Positions 41,651-51,267 are shown, numbered from the stretch's first letter. The stretch: DNA of 64,000 nt from Chitinophaga sp. CF418 (GCF_900142925.1 NZ_FRCN01000007.1:186001-250000); one strand, 5' to 3'. Notes: a model not told the origin generated them from the sequence alone. Program-made: numbers and translations.

Positions 41651-42040
41651 TCATTCATCTATGTCGTTTACAACACCTTGTTCTTCTTCTGCCAGCTCCA
41701 TGCCCGGTATTCCATGCTGCTGCATCTGAGCCTGGCCCCAGAGGCTGATCATCTCGATGGAAGGAATAAGCCTGCGGCCATTTTCAGTGAGGGTATATTC
41801 AACACGTGGCGGTACCTCCAGGTATACTTTTCGTGTGATCAGCTCATCCTCTTCCAGTTCCCGCAATACCTGGGTGAGCATCTTGGGGGTGATACCGGAA
41901 ATGAAACGACGCAGCTGCCCATAACGCCGCACGCCATCTTTCAGATTCCATAAGATGCGGCCCTTGTACTTGCCACCGATACGTTGAAAAGCATAGTCGA
42001 CCGGGCATTTTGGCGGAGGTTCCACTTTTATTTTCGTCAT
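41651..42040 (-). CDS. HxlR-family regulator
   Basis: 129 residues from ATG 42040. Core motifs are RIGGKYKGRILWNLKDGVRR, then GITPKMLTQVLRELEEDELI and the wing VEYTLTENGRRLIP. An N-terminal Cys in PPPKCPVDYAF sits where redox-sensing cysteines occur in this family. It is divergent to the MDR oxidoreductase/AhpD-like pair and probably controls it. Confidence 0.9.
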   Translation of the reverse strand: MTKIKVEPPPKCPVDYAFQRIGGKYKGRILWNLKDGVRRYGQLRRFISGITPKMLTQVLRELEEDELITRKVYLEVPPRVEYTLTENGRRLIPSIEMISLWGQAQMQQHGIPGMELAEEEQGVVNDIDE

Positions 42041-42112
42041 TTTACAAAATATTTTGGTGATGATTATCAACAATAGTATACAATTGGTGACCAGGCTACT
42101 AAAAGGTGCATA

Positions 42113-42145
42113 CTTGACTCAAATATACTGACTGCCCTAGATTTG
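42113..42145 (+). promoter_or_regulatory. Promoter of the MDR/AhpD-like pair
   Basis: TAGATTTG (42138-42145) matches the -7 consensus, and CTTG (42113-42116) lies about 21 bp upstream as a -33 candidate. GTATAC and GCATAC hexamers at about 42077 and 42108 could be regulator half-sites. Confidence 0.5.
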
Positions 42146-42162
42146 CCGCCTAAATATTTTTC

Positions 42163-43236
42163 ATGGAAACATTACAGCAACAATCCATTTCATCAGCTAC
42201 GGGGAAGCAATCAGTCCGTATGAAAAGTTATCATGTGCAGTATGGCGGTGGAGTTGAATCGCTCACTGTAAAAGAACATTCAATACCGCAACCGGGACGG
42301 CAACAGGTGTTGGTACGTATACATGCCAACTCGCTTAGTTACCGCGACCTCATGATCTTTAAAGGCAATTATCCCTTACCTGTGAAGCCGGATGTGGTGG
42401 CGGTATCTGATGGTGCGGGCGAGGTGGTCGCCATTGGTGCCGACGTTATGCGCACAAAGCCAGGGGACCGGGTAGCGGTGCAAATGTTCCCTCAATGGAT
42501 CGACGGTCCTTTTGCCATGGAGTATGCTGCGCAGATCGGCGGTTCACTGGACGGACTATTAACGGAATATGCAGTTGTAAGTGAAGATGCAATCGTGCAC
42601 ATTCCAGCGCATCTTTCATACGAAGAAGCGGCCACCTTGCCCTGTGCAGCACTTACTGCCTGGAATGCATTAACAGCTGGTAAGGCCCTGGAGGCAGGTC
42701 AAACTGTATTAACATTAGGTTCGGGCGGAGTATCGCTTTTTGCCATCCAGTTTGCGAAAATGATGGGCGCACATGTTATAGCCACCACTTCCTCGGAAGA
42801 AAAAGCACAGCGGTTAAAAACATTGGGTGCAAATGAGGTGATCAACTATTGTACAACGCCTGATTGGCATAATACTATTCGGGAATTAACAAATGGCCGT
42901 GGAGTGGATCAGATAGTTGAAGTTACCGGTGGCACACTGGAGCAATCCATCCAATCTATCGCCATCGAAGGACAGATCAATTTTGTTGGCCGCCTGGAGG
43001 CTGGTGCGCAAACCATCAATATCAACAGGCTCTTCCAGAGCTGCGCCTCTATCCGTGTAGTGGCTGTTGGTAGTCGCGCGCAGTTCATAACCATGAACAA
43101 GGCCATTGACGCCAATCACTTGCGCCCGGTTATTGACAAAGTATTTTCCTTTGAAGATGCACCTGCCGCTTTTAAATATCTGCAGGAGGGGAAGTATTTC
43201 GGTAAAATAGTGATCAGCCATCATCCCATCAACTGA
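42163..43236 (+). CDS. Zinc-independent MDR oxidoreductase (quinone reductase-like)
   Basis: 357 residues. The GroES-like N-terminal domain lacks the GHE zinc motif (reads AVSDGAGEVVAIGADV), and the Rossmann motif is TLGSGGVSLFAIQFAK. These features place it with NAD(P)H:quinone or enal reductases of the MDR superfamily. The start may be 42163 or the internal Met at 42220, which fits relatives better. It is followed after 40 bp by the AhpD-like gene, and both are divergent to an HxlR regulator, suggesting a detoxification unit. Confidence 0.88.
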   Translation: METLQQQSISSATGKQSVRMKSYHVQYGGGVESLTVKEHSIPQPGRQQVLVRIHANSLSYRDLMIFKGNYPLPVKPDVVAVSDGAGEVVAIGADVMRTKPGDRVAVQMFPQWIDGPFAMEYAAQIGGSLDGLLTEYAVVSEDAIVHIPAHLSYEEAATLPCAALTAWNALTAGKALEAGQTVLTLGSGGVSLFAIQFAKMMGAHVIATTSSEEKAQRLKTLGANEVINYCTTPDWHNTIRELTNGRGVDQIVEVTGGTLEQSIQSIAIEGQINFVGRLEAGAQTININRLFQSCASIRVVAVGSRAQFITMNKAIDANHLRPVIDKVFSFEDAPAAFKYLQEGKYFGKIVISHHPIN

Positions 43237-43276
43237 TCATCCAAACAATTTCTTAATCACTTCAAATTACCATACT

Positions 43277-43816
43277 ATGTTATCTTTTGAGGTACCGACC
43301 CGCGAAACGGTTTCTGACAACAACAAGGTTATTTTCGATAAGTTCATAAACCAGTTCGGCTTCATGCCCAATTTGATTGCGATGTTCGCTTATAGCGAAA
43401 CGGCCCTGGCAGATTACCTGGCGATACAAAGCCGCAAAGGCACACTCACTATCAAAGAAAAGGAAGTAGTCTATCTGGTAGTAAGCGAAATTAATGATTG
43501 CAAATATTGTGTACCGGGTCACGCTTTGTATGCAAAGAACCTGGGATTTTCAGAAGAGCAAATCATCCAGATCAGGAAAGGCGATATTCCATTTGATGAT
43601 AGACTGAATGCACTGGCTCATTTTGTTAAAGATATCACACTTAATAAAGGCCGGCCGCGTGAAGCAAGTGTTGAGGCGTTTTTTAAAGCGGGTTATAATG
43701 AAGCTAATCTTGTTGACGTAATTATTGCTATTGGCGATAAAGTCATTACAAATTATCTGCATAATATTACTCAGGTTTCCATTGAGTGGCCGGCGGTGCG
43801 CGCTATTAGTCAATAA
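43277..43816 (+). CDS. AhpD-like carboxymuconolactone decarboxylase family protein
   Basis: 179 residues with the AhpD-type redox motif Cys75-x-x-Cys78-x3-His82 in CKYCVPGHALYAKNL. Such proteins act as alkylhydroperoxidases or thiol reductants. Its operon partner is an MDR reductase, and the divergent HxlR gene may sense the stress. The exact substrate cannot be assigned. Confidence 0.88.
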   Translation: MLSFEVPTRETVSDNNKVIFDKFINQFGFMPNLIAMFAYSETALADYLAIQSRKGTLTIKEKEVVYLVVSEINDCKYCVPGHALYAKNLGFSEEQIIQIRKGDIPFDDRLNALAHFVKDITLNKGRPREASVEAFFKAGYNEANLVDVIIAIGDKVITNYLHNITQVSIEWPAVRAISQ

Positions 43817-43820
43817 AAAA

Positions 43821-44000
43821 TTACGCTGTCATTATTGATTTAAGCGCAATCAGCAGCATCTCTTTTTGCTTGCCTTTCAGTTTGATCGAACCTAAGGTTT
43901 GTGCAGCGAAGTTGCCGGCCAATCGTAGGGATGCTGCCAGATCGCCGGAAACGATCACCTCTTCATTGAATTCTTTGCACATGTTCTGGTTATTCGCTCT
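43821..44000 (-). pseudogene. C-terminal remnant of a class III nucleotide cyclase
   Basis: A minus-strand frame reads NMCKEFNEEVIVSGDLA, then LGSIKLKGKQKEM and ends MTA-stop at 43821. This is the typical C-terminal end of an adenylate/guanylate cyclase catalytic domain. Homology fades upstream of about 44000, where a terminator of the neighbouring gene begins, and no catalytic residues remain. It is a gene fragment left by deletion. Confidence 0.6.
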
Positions 44001-44021
44001 GATGCATGACCACTTTCTTTC

Positions 44022-44053
44022 AAAAAAGGCCGACCCGAAGGTCAGCCTTTTTT
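44022..44053. terminator. Terminator of the PQQ-type dehydrogenase gene
   Basis: AAAAAAGGC (44022-44030) pairs with GCCTTTTTT (44045-44053) with an inner GACC/GGTC stem. T-runs occur on both strands. Confidence 0.8.
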
Positions 44054-44084
44054 GAATACAGTCCTGATGTATTAAATAGGGTAT

Positions 44085-45275
44085 TTAGTTTGCTGTAACG
44101 CGGTACACACTGTTCCCTGTATTGGACACCACATACACTTCTCCGCTTTCAGTTTCCCCGAAATCCACAATTCCTGTTGGAGAAAGTGTTTGAGTAGTAA
44201 CAGTCCATCCGCCGGAGCCATTAGGAACAATCTTGTAAAAAATACCGGAGTAGAAATCAGCACTCAGGTAACAACCCTGCAAAGCCGGGTATGCGGTGCC
44301 TCTGTAAACCACGCCTCCTGTAATACTTGCAGCAGGATTCTGTGTGGCATAAGCATGCACCGGGAAGATATAATTTGTTCCGGTACATCCCGAGGTGTTA
44401 TATGCAGCGTTGCCTTCATAACAGCGCCATCCATAATTAGCTCCTGATGTAGCGGAAGCAGCGCGGAAATTGATCTCCTCCCATGAATCCTGTCCTACGT
44501 CACCTATCCACATATCCTGTGTGGCTTTATCGAAACTCCAGCGGTATGGGTTACGAAGACCATAAGCATATACTGCGTTTGAAAAAGGATTGCCCGGAGG
44601 AATAGTATAGTACGGGGCAGTGGTAGAAGTATTAACGGCCAGGCGTAATATCTTACCCAGCAGCACAGACGTATTCTGCGCATTGTTGGGAACATCGCCG
44701 GCGCCGCCACCATCACCGGTAGATAAATACAGGTACCCATCGCTACCGAAGTGAAGTTCTCCGCCATTATGGTTTGAATTGGTGGGATGTGGGATGGTTA
44801 GCACGATCACTTTGGATGCAGCGTCCAGTGTATTCGGACTACTGCTATTTACATGATACCTGGCAAGCTCAAGGTTGCCTGCCGTATTTGTGTAATAAAC
44901 ATAAACAAACCCATTCGTTGCATAGTTTGGGTGAAAGACCATACTAAGCAGACCTCTTTCACCACTGGTGCTCAGGTTTGATACGGTGCCAAATACAGAA
45001 ATAAAATTAAATGCAGAATCATACACTCTTATAGTGCCGGCTTTCTGCGGAATAAAAATGCGTTTACTACCGTCGCCGGCATGTACAAATTGCATAGGAG
45101 CACTTAAACCGGAAGTGATAACTGAGGTCAGCGATATCTGAGGTGCTGCAGCCACGGCCTTGGCTGGTGCCTTCTTTATAAGGTTATCTTCATCTGTTTT
45201 ACAGCTTGGCATTAGAAGTGTCATAAGGGCTATGGACAATAGCTGTCTGGGAAATACACTTGATAGATTTTTCAT
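44085..45275 (-). CDS. PQQ-dependent sugar dehydrogenase-like lipoprotein
   Basis: 396 residues with lipobox LMPSC. The soluble glucose/sorbosone dehydrogenase (beta-propeller) family is clear: GERGLLSMVFHPNYATNG, NHNGGELHFGSDGYLYLSTGDG, LGKILRL, and YGLRNPYRWSFD, then GDVGQDSWEEIN. It oxidises an aldose or similar outside the inner membrane if PQQ is available. No PQQ biosynthesis genes are in view. Monocistronic. Confidence 0.9.
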   Translation of the reverse strand: MKNLSSVFPRQLLSIALMTLLMPSCKTDEDNLIKKAPAKAVAAAPQISLTSVITSGLSAPMQFVHAGDGSKRIFIPQKAGTIRVYDSAFNFISVFGTVSNLSTSGERGLLSMVFHPNYATNGFVYVYYTNTAGNLELARYHVNSSSPNTLDAASKVIVLTIPHPTNSNHNGGELHFGSDGYLYLSTGDGGGAGDVPNNAQNTSVLLGKILRLAVNTSTTAPYYTIPPGNPFSNAVYAYGLRNPYRWSFDKATQDMWIGDVGQDSWEEINFRAASATSGANYGWRCYEGNAAYNTSGCTGTNYIFPVHAYATQNPAASITGGVVYRGTAYPALQGCYLSADFYSGIFYKIVPNGSGGWTVTTQTLSPTGIVDFGETESGEVYVVSNTGNSVYRVTAN

Positions 45276-45722
45276 ACTTTGAGGGTTAAGATTGAGTGTT
45301 AAAAAAGGTTCGCATCAGGACTGATTCATGGTAGTTTCCGTACTTAATCATTTGCGGTACTATCCTAAATATACCCAATTTATCAAGAGTATAGCCCTCT
45401 CTGAGAGTATAAAAATTAACGTATGGTATTTACTGCATAATTTTATGGTTTATGAGAACAAGAAATTCCAGATTGGACAACTTTGCCGGTGTTAGGGGCT
45501 CCCCGAGCTCAGGTATCCATCCTGATCGCTGCCAATTGTTGTCTCAGCCGGATATGAGGATAGTAGTAAGCGTTATAAGAGGATTAAAAGATATCTTCAA
45601 TTTACCAGTAATGATCTTTGAACTGCTCTAAATTGCCATAACTATAAAAACTGTATATTGCAATACTGTTTAACCCAGCTTTCACAGTAACCCATTCATC
45701 AAAAAAAATAATTTTAAAAACT
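45276..45722. other. Intergenic region between two divergent lipoprotein genes
   Basis: A 59-codon plus-strand frame (45452-45631) has no recognisable content or promoter. Nothing else is convincing. It should hold promoters for both flanking genes, but no TAnnTTTG match was found. Confidence 0.4.
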
Positions 45723-46649
45723 ATGAAAAGAGTACTATTTCTCCCTTTACTCGTCATTACATTATTTGCCTGTAGACAGAGTGAGGTAAAAGACGTTGTA
45801 CCTTCCGATGAGCAACCATCCACTGTAGCAAAGAAGCCAATTACTATCAGTATTGCTGATTTTCTGCAGCACGAGGAAGACCTGAGGACAGGGAGAAAAA
45901 CGGAAATAGATAAAGGCGCAGGGGCCCGGGGCGACTCTGCGAAGATATGCTATCTCAAATATTTCGCCTATGACACTACCGGCGGGCATTTATATAGCTC
46001 CGAAAGCAGGGACACTATGCGCTATCATGATAACTGGGGTACAATATCTGATTCACTTGCACCGGGAAAGTATACAATTATCCTTGCAGCAATGGAGAAT
46101 TTGATGAATGAATTAACCTGGGGCGCGCCCAATTTCGGTTATATTACGCCCCGGGCAGGCGGGCCGCTGGGACAAATCTTCGTCAGGAAGATGCAACTTA
46201 CAGTTGATACGACTCCTGATCCTGTGAAGCTGGAAGTAACGCTTAACCGTATTGTTGGCCAACTAACGGTGAGCATCGAGGATGCTTTGCCCGCTTCTGA
46301 CCCGAACGGCTATATGATGGTTAGCGTAGTTAACGCAGCATTTAAATATGAGCTTGGTACTGAAATGCCAGGCCCGCCCGGTTCAAGCCAGTATCTTGAG
46401 AGAATAGAAGACCGTGTCTTCCAGGGGTATGTATTCGGTAGCGATTATGAATTCAATGTGGTTATTAACTACCGTGATAAAATTACAGGAGAGGAGCGCA
46501 CGAAGACTATAGAGCATGTTACCTGTCATACTAACAAGAAAACCGTCCTAAGCGGCAGCATATATGCTGCTCCGCAACCCGACAAGCCCGGTTTTTCGGT
46601 TAAACTGAACCAGTCCTGGGGCACTGATTTAACGCATATATACTTTTAA
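45723..46649 (+). CDS. Lipoprotein, perhaps fimbrillin-anchor related
   Basis: 308 residues with lipobox TLFAC. After a short linker it reads as beta-sandwich domains (ICYLKYFAYDTTGGHLY, SLAPGKYTIILAAMEN, LTVSIEDALPASDPNG). This pattern resembles FimB/Mfa2-type fimbrillin anchors of Bacteroidota, but the match is weak. It probably sits at the outer membrane. The next gene is convergent and shares a terminator. Confidence 0.5.
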   Translation: MKRVLFLPLLVITLFACRQSEVKDVVPSDEQPSTVAKKPITISIADFLQHEEDLRTGRKTEIDKGAGARGDSAKICYLKYFAYDTTGGHLYSSESRDTMRYHDNWGTISDSLAPGKYTIILAAMENLMNELTWGAPNFGYITPRAGGPLGQIFVRKMQLTVDTTPDPVKLEVTLNRIVGQLTVSIEDALPASDPNGYMMVSVVNAAFKYELGTEMPGPPGSSQYLERIEDRVFQGYVFGSDYEFNVVINYRDKITGEERTKTIEHVTCHTNKKTVLSGSIYAAPQPDKPGFSVKLNQSWGTDLTHIYF

Positions 46650-46684
46650 TGCTTGTTGAAATTTCAGTAAGTTTTAAACATAAG

Positions 46685-46718
46685 AAGCGGGGTCTTATAT
46701 ATTTGTGAGACCCCGCTT
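46685..46718. terminator. Hairpin between convergent genes
   Basis: AAGCGGGGTCT (46685-46695) pairs with AGACCCCGCTT (46708-46718), 11 bp perfect. It overlaps the stop codon of the DUF2200 gene. T-runs are poor, so termination strength is uncertain. Confidence 0.55.
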
Positions 46719-47085
46719 ATGATGCAGATCGCAAAATCTTCTCCATCTTCCTTCCCTTCGCCAACTCATCTACCAACTTATCCAGATATCGAACCCGCTG
46801 CGTTAAAGGATTGTCGATATCCTCTACACGATACCCACATATTACTCCGGTGATGAGATTCGCATTGGGGTTTAATGATGCCTGTCCGAAGAACGTTTCA
46901 AAAGTTACCTTGTCTTTTATCAGTTCCTGCAGCTTCTCGTTATTGAAACCGGTTAGCCATTCTATAACCTGTTGTAATTCTTCTTCTGTTCTGCCTTTCT
47001 TCTCCACTTTTGCGAGATACATCGGATAGACCGAGGCAAAGGTCATTTTTGCGATACGCTGATGGTGTGTATTGGAATTGTCCAT
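46717..47085 (-). CDS. DUF2200 family protein
   Basis: 122 residues matching DUF2200: RIAKMTFASVYPMYLAKVEK, then IEWLTGFNNEKLQELI and TGVICGYRVEDIDNPL. The family is small, cytosolic and uncharacterised. It could start at the internal Met at position 14, but the longer form has the expected basic start. Monocistronic. Confidence 0.85.
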   Translation of the reverse strand: MDNSNTHHQRIAKMTFASVYPMYLAKVEKKGRTEEELQQVIEWLTGFNNEKLQELIKDKVTFETFFGQASLNPNANLITGVICGYRVEDIDNPLTQRVRYLDKLVDELAKGRKMEKILRSAS

Positions 47086-47214
47086 ACCTGGTATTTTAGT
47101 AGTATCCTGATTATTTTGGAGTTTAGAGGCCCTTTGGCGCCTTTAGCATATTTACGGAAGAAATATTATGATTTTATTAGCAATATTAACAAAAAGGATG
47201 GTTATCTTCATATA

Positions 47215-47736
47215 ATGATACGTGCAATCATTTTTATAGCGATTTTAATGTCGGCTATAGCTACAAAGGCACAGCTCCCTTTATTTTCAGGAGCTCAGAA
47301 TAGCATGCAACCTGTCTTTGGAAATCCCGGCCAGGCGGCCGATACCAACTATCTTCGAAAGAAATGGTTTGTGACAAGGTACGCTGGTATTTCCACTGGT
47401 TTTGTTGCCTTTAAGGGGGGAAGTAGTAACTACTTGTCGGCTCCTTTAGCCTGGCAAGTAAACAAGCAATTTACCAATAATATTTATGCTTTCGGAGGTG
47501 TTTCCGCGACACCTTATCTTTTACAATACAACGGTGCAGTCTATCAACCTGGAAATGACAAGAACAGTTTTATGCGGGCTAACAATTTTGGTATTAACCC
47601 TGCTGCCAGAATAGGTGTAATGTATATTAACAGCGACAGAACATTTTCTATTACCGGTAGCATTAGTGTAAGCAGTAGTAGCTACAATGGCTATTCACCC
47701 ATTTATGCTCCAGCTAATTCTCATGTGAAATATTAG
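47215..47736 (+). CDS. Exported hypothetical protein, possible outer-membrane barrel
   Basis: 173 residues from ATG 47215, which begins a signal peptide (IRAIIFIAILMSAIATKAQ). The body has paired strands rich in Gly, Ser, Tyr and Phe. The C-terminus ends HVKY without the usual Phe, so barrel status is uncertain. Family not recognised. Confidence 0.5.
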   Translation: MIRAIIFIAILMSAIATKAQLPLFSGAQNSMQPVFGNPGQAADTNYLRKKWFVTRYAGISTGFVAFKGGSSNYLSAPLAWQVNKQFTNNIYAFGGVSATPYLLQYNGAVYQPGNDKNSFMRANNFGINPAARIGVMYINSDRTFSITGSISVSSSSYNGYSPIYAPANSHVKY

Positions 47737-47853
47737 CTATTACAATTAAACGGTTGCGAAGTATATCCCATTATTTCCCATTTCTGTCCCTGGGTTCATT
47801 GCTAAAGGTAATTGAACTGGTAACACAAATAACCAATGAGCTAGTGTGATCGG

Positions 47854-48597
47854 TTAGTCAACATTAGACAAAGTCTGAAGTATTTTTATATGGTCATCAT
47901 AATAAGCTGTATTTAGTGTCTCGCGGATATTATTCTTTTCTTCGGATGTTAGGTGCTCAGCTATGGTTTTTTCACCGACAAAATTTTTAAGCATGTTAGT
48001 AAGGCCCTCCAAATAATTTTTGTCCTGTTTATTTCTTCCGTCCTGAAACTTTTTCCAGCTGTCTTCATGCTTTGCTGAATTTGGCGTTCCGTTCTGCTTG
48101 TCTAAAAAAAGCAATGCTTCCATGACATCTTTTTGATCAAAGTATAGTTCTGGTTTTGTGAGATAATACGCTAAATAGCGATCCAGGTATTGAATGCTTT
48201 TTTCTGTATTAAAGAATGCAAGGGTCAATGCGTATATATGTCCAACGTAGCAAACTTCGCTTTTTAGAAGATGCGTTCCTATAATATCAATGAGTTGATT
48301 ATATCCTTTGACGGCGGCAAAATATGATCCTACGAGTCTTGTCCGCCAATTAAAGTCACCCAATAGCTGCAGACAAATTTCTTCTGTGATATCGTTTTTG
48401 TGTTCCTGTATTGAAGTGATCCAGGTTGTATCACCATATTTACCTATTCCCATATAATATGGAACAACCCATATGTTATAAAATTCCGCTGAAAGTTGGT
48501 GTTCATTTTTATGGGATGGCAACATTGTAAAGGGAGAGGTATGTCTAACTGTGGCGCCGGCTGAATGTAAGCGTGCCATTTCTTCCATATTATTCAT
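47854..48597 (-). CDS. DUF6000 family protein
   Basis: 247 residues. The block FYNIWVVPYYM, then LLGDFNWRTRLVGSYFAA, GTHLLKSEVCYVGHIYALT and YLAYYLTKPELYFDQKDV match the DUF6000 pattern. The function is unknown; some relatives occur near toxin loci and may be immunity-like, but no toxin gene is adjacent. Cytosolic, monocistronic. Confidence 0.7.
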   Translation of the reverse strand: MNNMEEMARLHSAGATVRHTSPFTMLPSHKNEHQLSAEFYNIWVVPYYMGIGKYGDTTWITSIQEHKNDITEEICLQLLGDFNWRTRLVGSYFAAVKGYNQLIDIIGTHLLKSEVCYVGHIYALTLAFFNTEKSIQYLDRYLAYYLTKPELYFDQKDVMEALLFLDKQNGTPNSAKHEDSWKKFQDGRNKQDKNYLEGLTNMLKNFVGEKTIAEHLTSEEKNNIRETLNTAYYDDHIKILQTLSNVD

Positions 48598-48614
48598 AGT
48601 TAGGGTTGTTTTTA

Positions 48615-48622
48615 CAAAGGTA
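48615..48622 (-). promoter_or_regulatory. -7 element of the DUF6000 gene
   Basis: TACCTTTG on the minus strand matches TAnnTTTG, 18 bp before the start codon. Confidence 0.45.
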
Positions 48623-48767
48623 AGGTTTGTTGCTATTTTTCTTCGCAGATAATAGTGTTCGATAAAGTTTAAAACTTTAGGACCAGCCCAAACTGCACGT
48701 AGCCTTGCCCGGCAAAGCGCTATGTTAAATATATATATGTTTTTTTCATATAATGATCGGAGAATAC

Positions 48768-48775
48768 TACTTTTG
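48768..48775 (+). promoter_or_regulatory. -7 element of the exported protein gene
   Basis: TACTTTTG matches the consensus; a TTTTTT tract 22-27 bp upstream may replace the -33 element. It lies 20 bp before the start codon. Confidence 0.45.
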
Positions 48776-48794
48776 CATAAATCTCAATATATCT

Positions 48795-49592
48795 ATGAAA
48801 CAAACATTTTTAACTGCGGGACTGTTAATCCTTTCCATTGCCAGCTTTGCCCAAGACGCTGACAACGATGAGTACGAATTAAAAGGTAATGAACAACAAG
48901 GGTACATTATTACGAAAGACGACCAGAAAATTGAAGGAATTGTGAAGCTTTATGGTAAAGCATCAAATCCCTGGGTGAACCAGAAAAAAGTTAAATTCCT
49001 CGCTAAGGAATCCATTGATCCATCAAAAAAGCGTCAGAAATTTAAAGTATTTGATGCCGATGATATGAAAGAGTATGTAGCTATCGAGGATAGCGTAGAA
49101 AGACACTTTCGTCTTATCAAATTTACAAACAAAAGAGAAGGATTGACCAGCGGTGGTGGCCTTGGAGCTCAGATAAAGACAATCAAGAACCTGGCTTCCA
49201 CTACGCATATGGCTGAGGTAATTGTGGATGGTCCTATCACAATGTATCGTCTTTACGGATATCCTTCCCCGGTAGCCGTTGGTAACGGCGATGTTGCCGA
49301 AGCGGAAGCAGCGGAGCAGAACCTTCGTGAAAACCCGGATATACTGTTCCAGAAAGGAACAGACAAACCTAAAGAACTGGCCTCTTCGGATATCAAGAAA
49401 CTGGTAAGTGATTGTCAAACGGTAGCAGACAAGCTTGCAGCCGGTGGTTACAGCACTTATGATCCAGCCAAGGAAGAAAAGAAGAAAAGTGCAATGGGTA
49501 AATTGATCAAAGGTGAACTAGACAGAGGTGGTGATAAATTGCTGAATATGGGTACTGAAATATTTGGTGATTATAACAAGACTTGCAAATAG
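48795..49592 (+). CDS. Exported hypothetical protein
   Basis: 265 residues from ATG 48795 with a signal peptide (MKQTFLTAGLLILSIASFAQ). The mature start contains GYIITKDDQKIEGIVKLYGK, a pattern common in exported Chitinophagaceae proteins of unknown role, followed by strand-rich and then lysine-rich helical parts. No metal or catalytic motif is visible. Monocistronic with a strong terminator. Confidence 0.65.
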   Translation: MKQTFLTAGLLILSIASFAQDADNDEYELKGNEQQGYIITKDDQKIEGIVKLYGKASNPWVNQKKVKFLAKESIDPSKKRQKFKVFDADDMKEYVAIEDSVERHFRLIKFTNKREGLTSGGGLGAQIKTIKNLASTTHMAEVIVDGPITMYRLYGYPSPVAVGNGDVAEAEAAEQNLRENPDILFQKGTDKPKELASSDIKKLVSDCQTVADKLAAGGYSTYDPAKEEKKKSAMGKLIKGELDRGGDKLLNMGTEIFGDYNKTCK

Positions 49593-49610
49593 TCTATCGT
49601 ACTTAGTAAA

Positions 49611-49647
49611 AAAAAAAGGAATTGGGCATCGCTCAATTCCTTTTTTT
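49611..49647 (+). terminator. Intrinsic terminator
   Basis: GGAATTG (49618-49624) pairs with CAATTCC (49634-49640) with flanking A-run and T-run. Confidence 0.85.
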
Positions 49648-49786
49648 ATTAAGCGTATTCAAACAAAATGCATAAGGCACATTTTGAGCGAAGTTTATCG
49701 GCGTTAGTGCCAATAGGTTAGCATGGCGAATGCATAAACCCGCCGTTAGATGTGGATATTGTTTTCAAATTGCGAAAGACTACTTA

Positions 49787-50752
49787 TCAAACCAGGAACT
49801 GGTCATAGTCGTATTGATGAAAGACTGCCAGTGAAAGGCTTTCTTCCCGTATATTTATCAGTTTCCTTCGAACAACCTGTTCTCCGATTTCCTTGCTGCC
49901 GGCGATTGTATTTATTTCGTTTTGCCGACTTACAGCCCGCAACATATCCGCCGCAGAACGGCTTTTCCTTGCAATCCTGGATGTTTTGGCTGGTCGCTGC
50001 GGATCTTTTATTTTTTCTTCCAATGGTAATACAGGCTCCAGTACTGCAGTTACAAATGCCTGCTCGCTGCTGACTGTGCTGGCGGTCTGAATACCGGTAT
50101 TGGTACGAAGAAAGCGCAGTTGTAAAAGAACGATCGTAGCAGTCGCACTGACGGGCATAACAGGCAACATCAGGGTGTGTTGTTTTTCTCCTAAGGAAAC
50201 GCAGCTGGCTGCTGTCGTAGTACCTATACAGGTATGCTGCTCAAGGTCCATGTCCAGAGCCACGGCCTGGAGCTGTATGTAACGGGTATCTTTAGGCGGT
50301 TTCAGCCAGTGTTGCCAGTTAGTGGGCAATTTCACCATCACACTGCCATTTTCCTGGCGTATAGTATCTATCCCACCAATCGTCATGACGGCCTTTTTGT
50401 TATACCGGAAATCTTTGAGGTGTTGATGCAGGGCAGCGGCACTGAATACACGTTGGCCACGAGGATGCAGGATATCTTCCCGCAACGCCGTATAAACGGC
50501 CTTATTTAGCCTGTATACCGCCGTTTCGTCCTGTGCTGGCTGCCATATGCCGTTCAGGGCAGAACGGATCGATTTTGCGGCCTTACTTGCCTTTGCAAAC
50601 TCCCTGCTGCTTTGTTTGCTGGCGGCGGACATACTATCCGGGCCATACTCGGGCATTTTACGACAGAATTGTTTGCCGTTCCGCTCGTAATAAATCAGGT
50701 CTCCGACATGGCCGGAAAGACCCTGGGTAAGAATGTTGAAGTTTTGGGCCAT
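49787..50752 (-). CDS. Hypothetical protein, possibly DUF6266-like
   Basis: 321 residues from ATG 50752. The start reads ILTQGLSGHVGDLIYYERNG, similar to the GxxGKVGNxVxY start of DUF6266-type proteins. A middle beta-rich region and a basic, alanine-rich C-terminal part follow. No signal or membrane segment. The family's function is unknown, and the match is tentative. Confidence 0.5.
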   Translation of the reverse strand: MAQNFNILTQGLSGHVGDLIYYERNGKQFCRKMPEYGPDSMSAASKQSSREFAKASKAAKSIRSALNGIWQPAQDETAVYRLNKAVYTALREDILHPRGQRVFSAAALHQHLKDFRYNKKAVMTIGGIDTIRQENGSVMVKLPTNWQHWLKPPKDTRYIQLQAVALDMDLEQHTCIGTTTAASCVSLGEKQHTLMLPVMPVSATATIVLLQLRFLRTNTGIQTASTVSSEQAFVTAVLEPVLPLEEKIKDPQRPAKTSRIARKSRSAADMLRAVSRQNEINTIAGSKEIGEQVVRRKLINIREESLSLAVFHQYDYDQFLV

Positions 50753-50846
50753 AACATGCAATAGATTATTGTTCAATTTACGGAAAAAATGGTATTAACA
50801 AGCTGATAACTAGCTTTTTTGTTCGATTATATCTCTATTCTTTACC

Positions 50847-50917
50847 GGCATTATAAGGGGATAAAAACGACCTTGATATATCTCTATAGAGCTATTGTAA
50901 TGCCCTTATAATGAGCC
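50847..50917. repeat. Long-spaced inverted repeat in a 515-bp gap
   Basis: GGCATTATAAGGG (50847-50859) is mirrored by CCCTTATAAT followed by GAGCC (50903-50917). The inner part contains the palindrome CTCTATAGAG. The rest of the gap (50777-51267) has no convincing gene; a 45-codon plus-strand frame from about 51150 is unsupported. Confidence 0.5.
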
Positions 50918-51267
50918 TTAAGTGACCGGATACGATCGAACTTTAATAGGGAATGAATAGGACTTGAGTTGGACTTAATCAGAGAAAATGCTTGTTTTGA
51001 AGACTAAATAAGAGAAACTGAAGGAAGAAGTTATGAATGGATTGGTATTATGAAAGATGTTGGTTATGAATGTGTTGGTGGTATTGGGCACACCTGAGCT
51101 GGACAAAAATGTTTGAACTCCCAGGCCCCGGACCTGAGAGCTTATTATTATGGAAAGCAGAATACCTGTTCTTCGCGTGGAGCTTTATAACCTACCGGCG
51201 CCCGGAAAGAGTATCACCCACCTAAAAAAATCAGATGGAAGCATATTAACACCTATGAAGCAAAATA

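Noticed and set aside
45452..45631. 59-codon plus-strand frame between lipoprotein genes
   Set aside because: No similarity or signals seen; kept only as a note in the intergenic entry.
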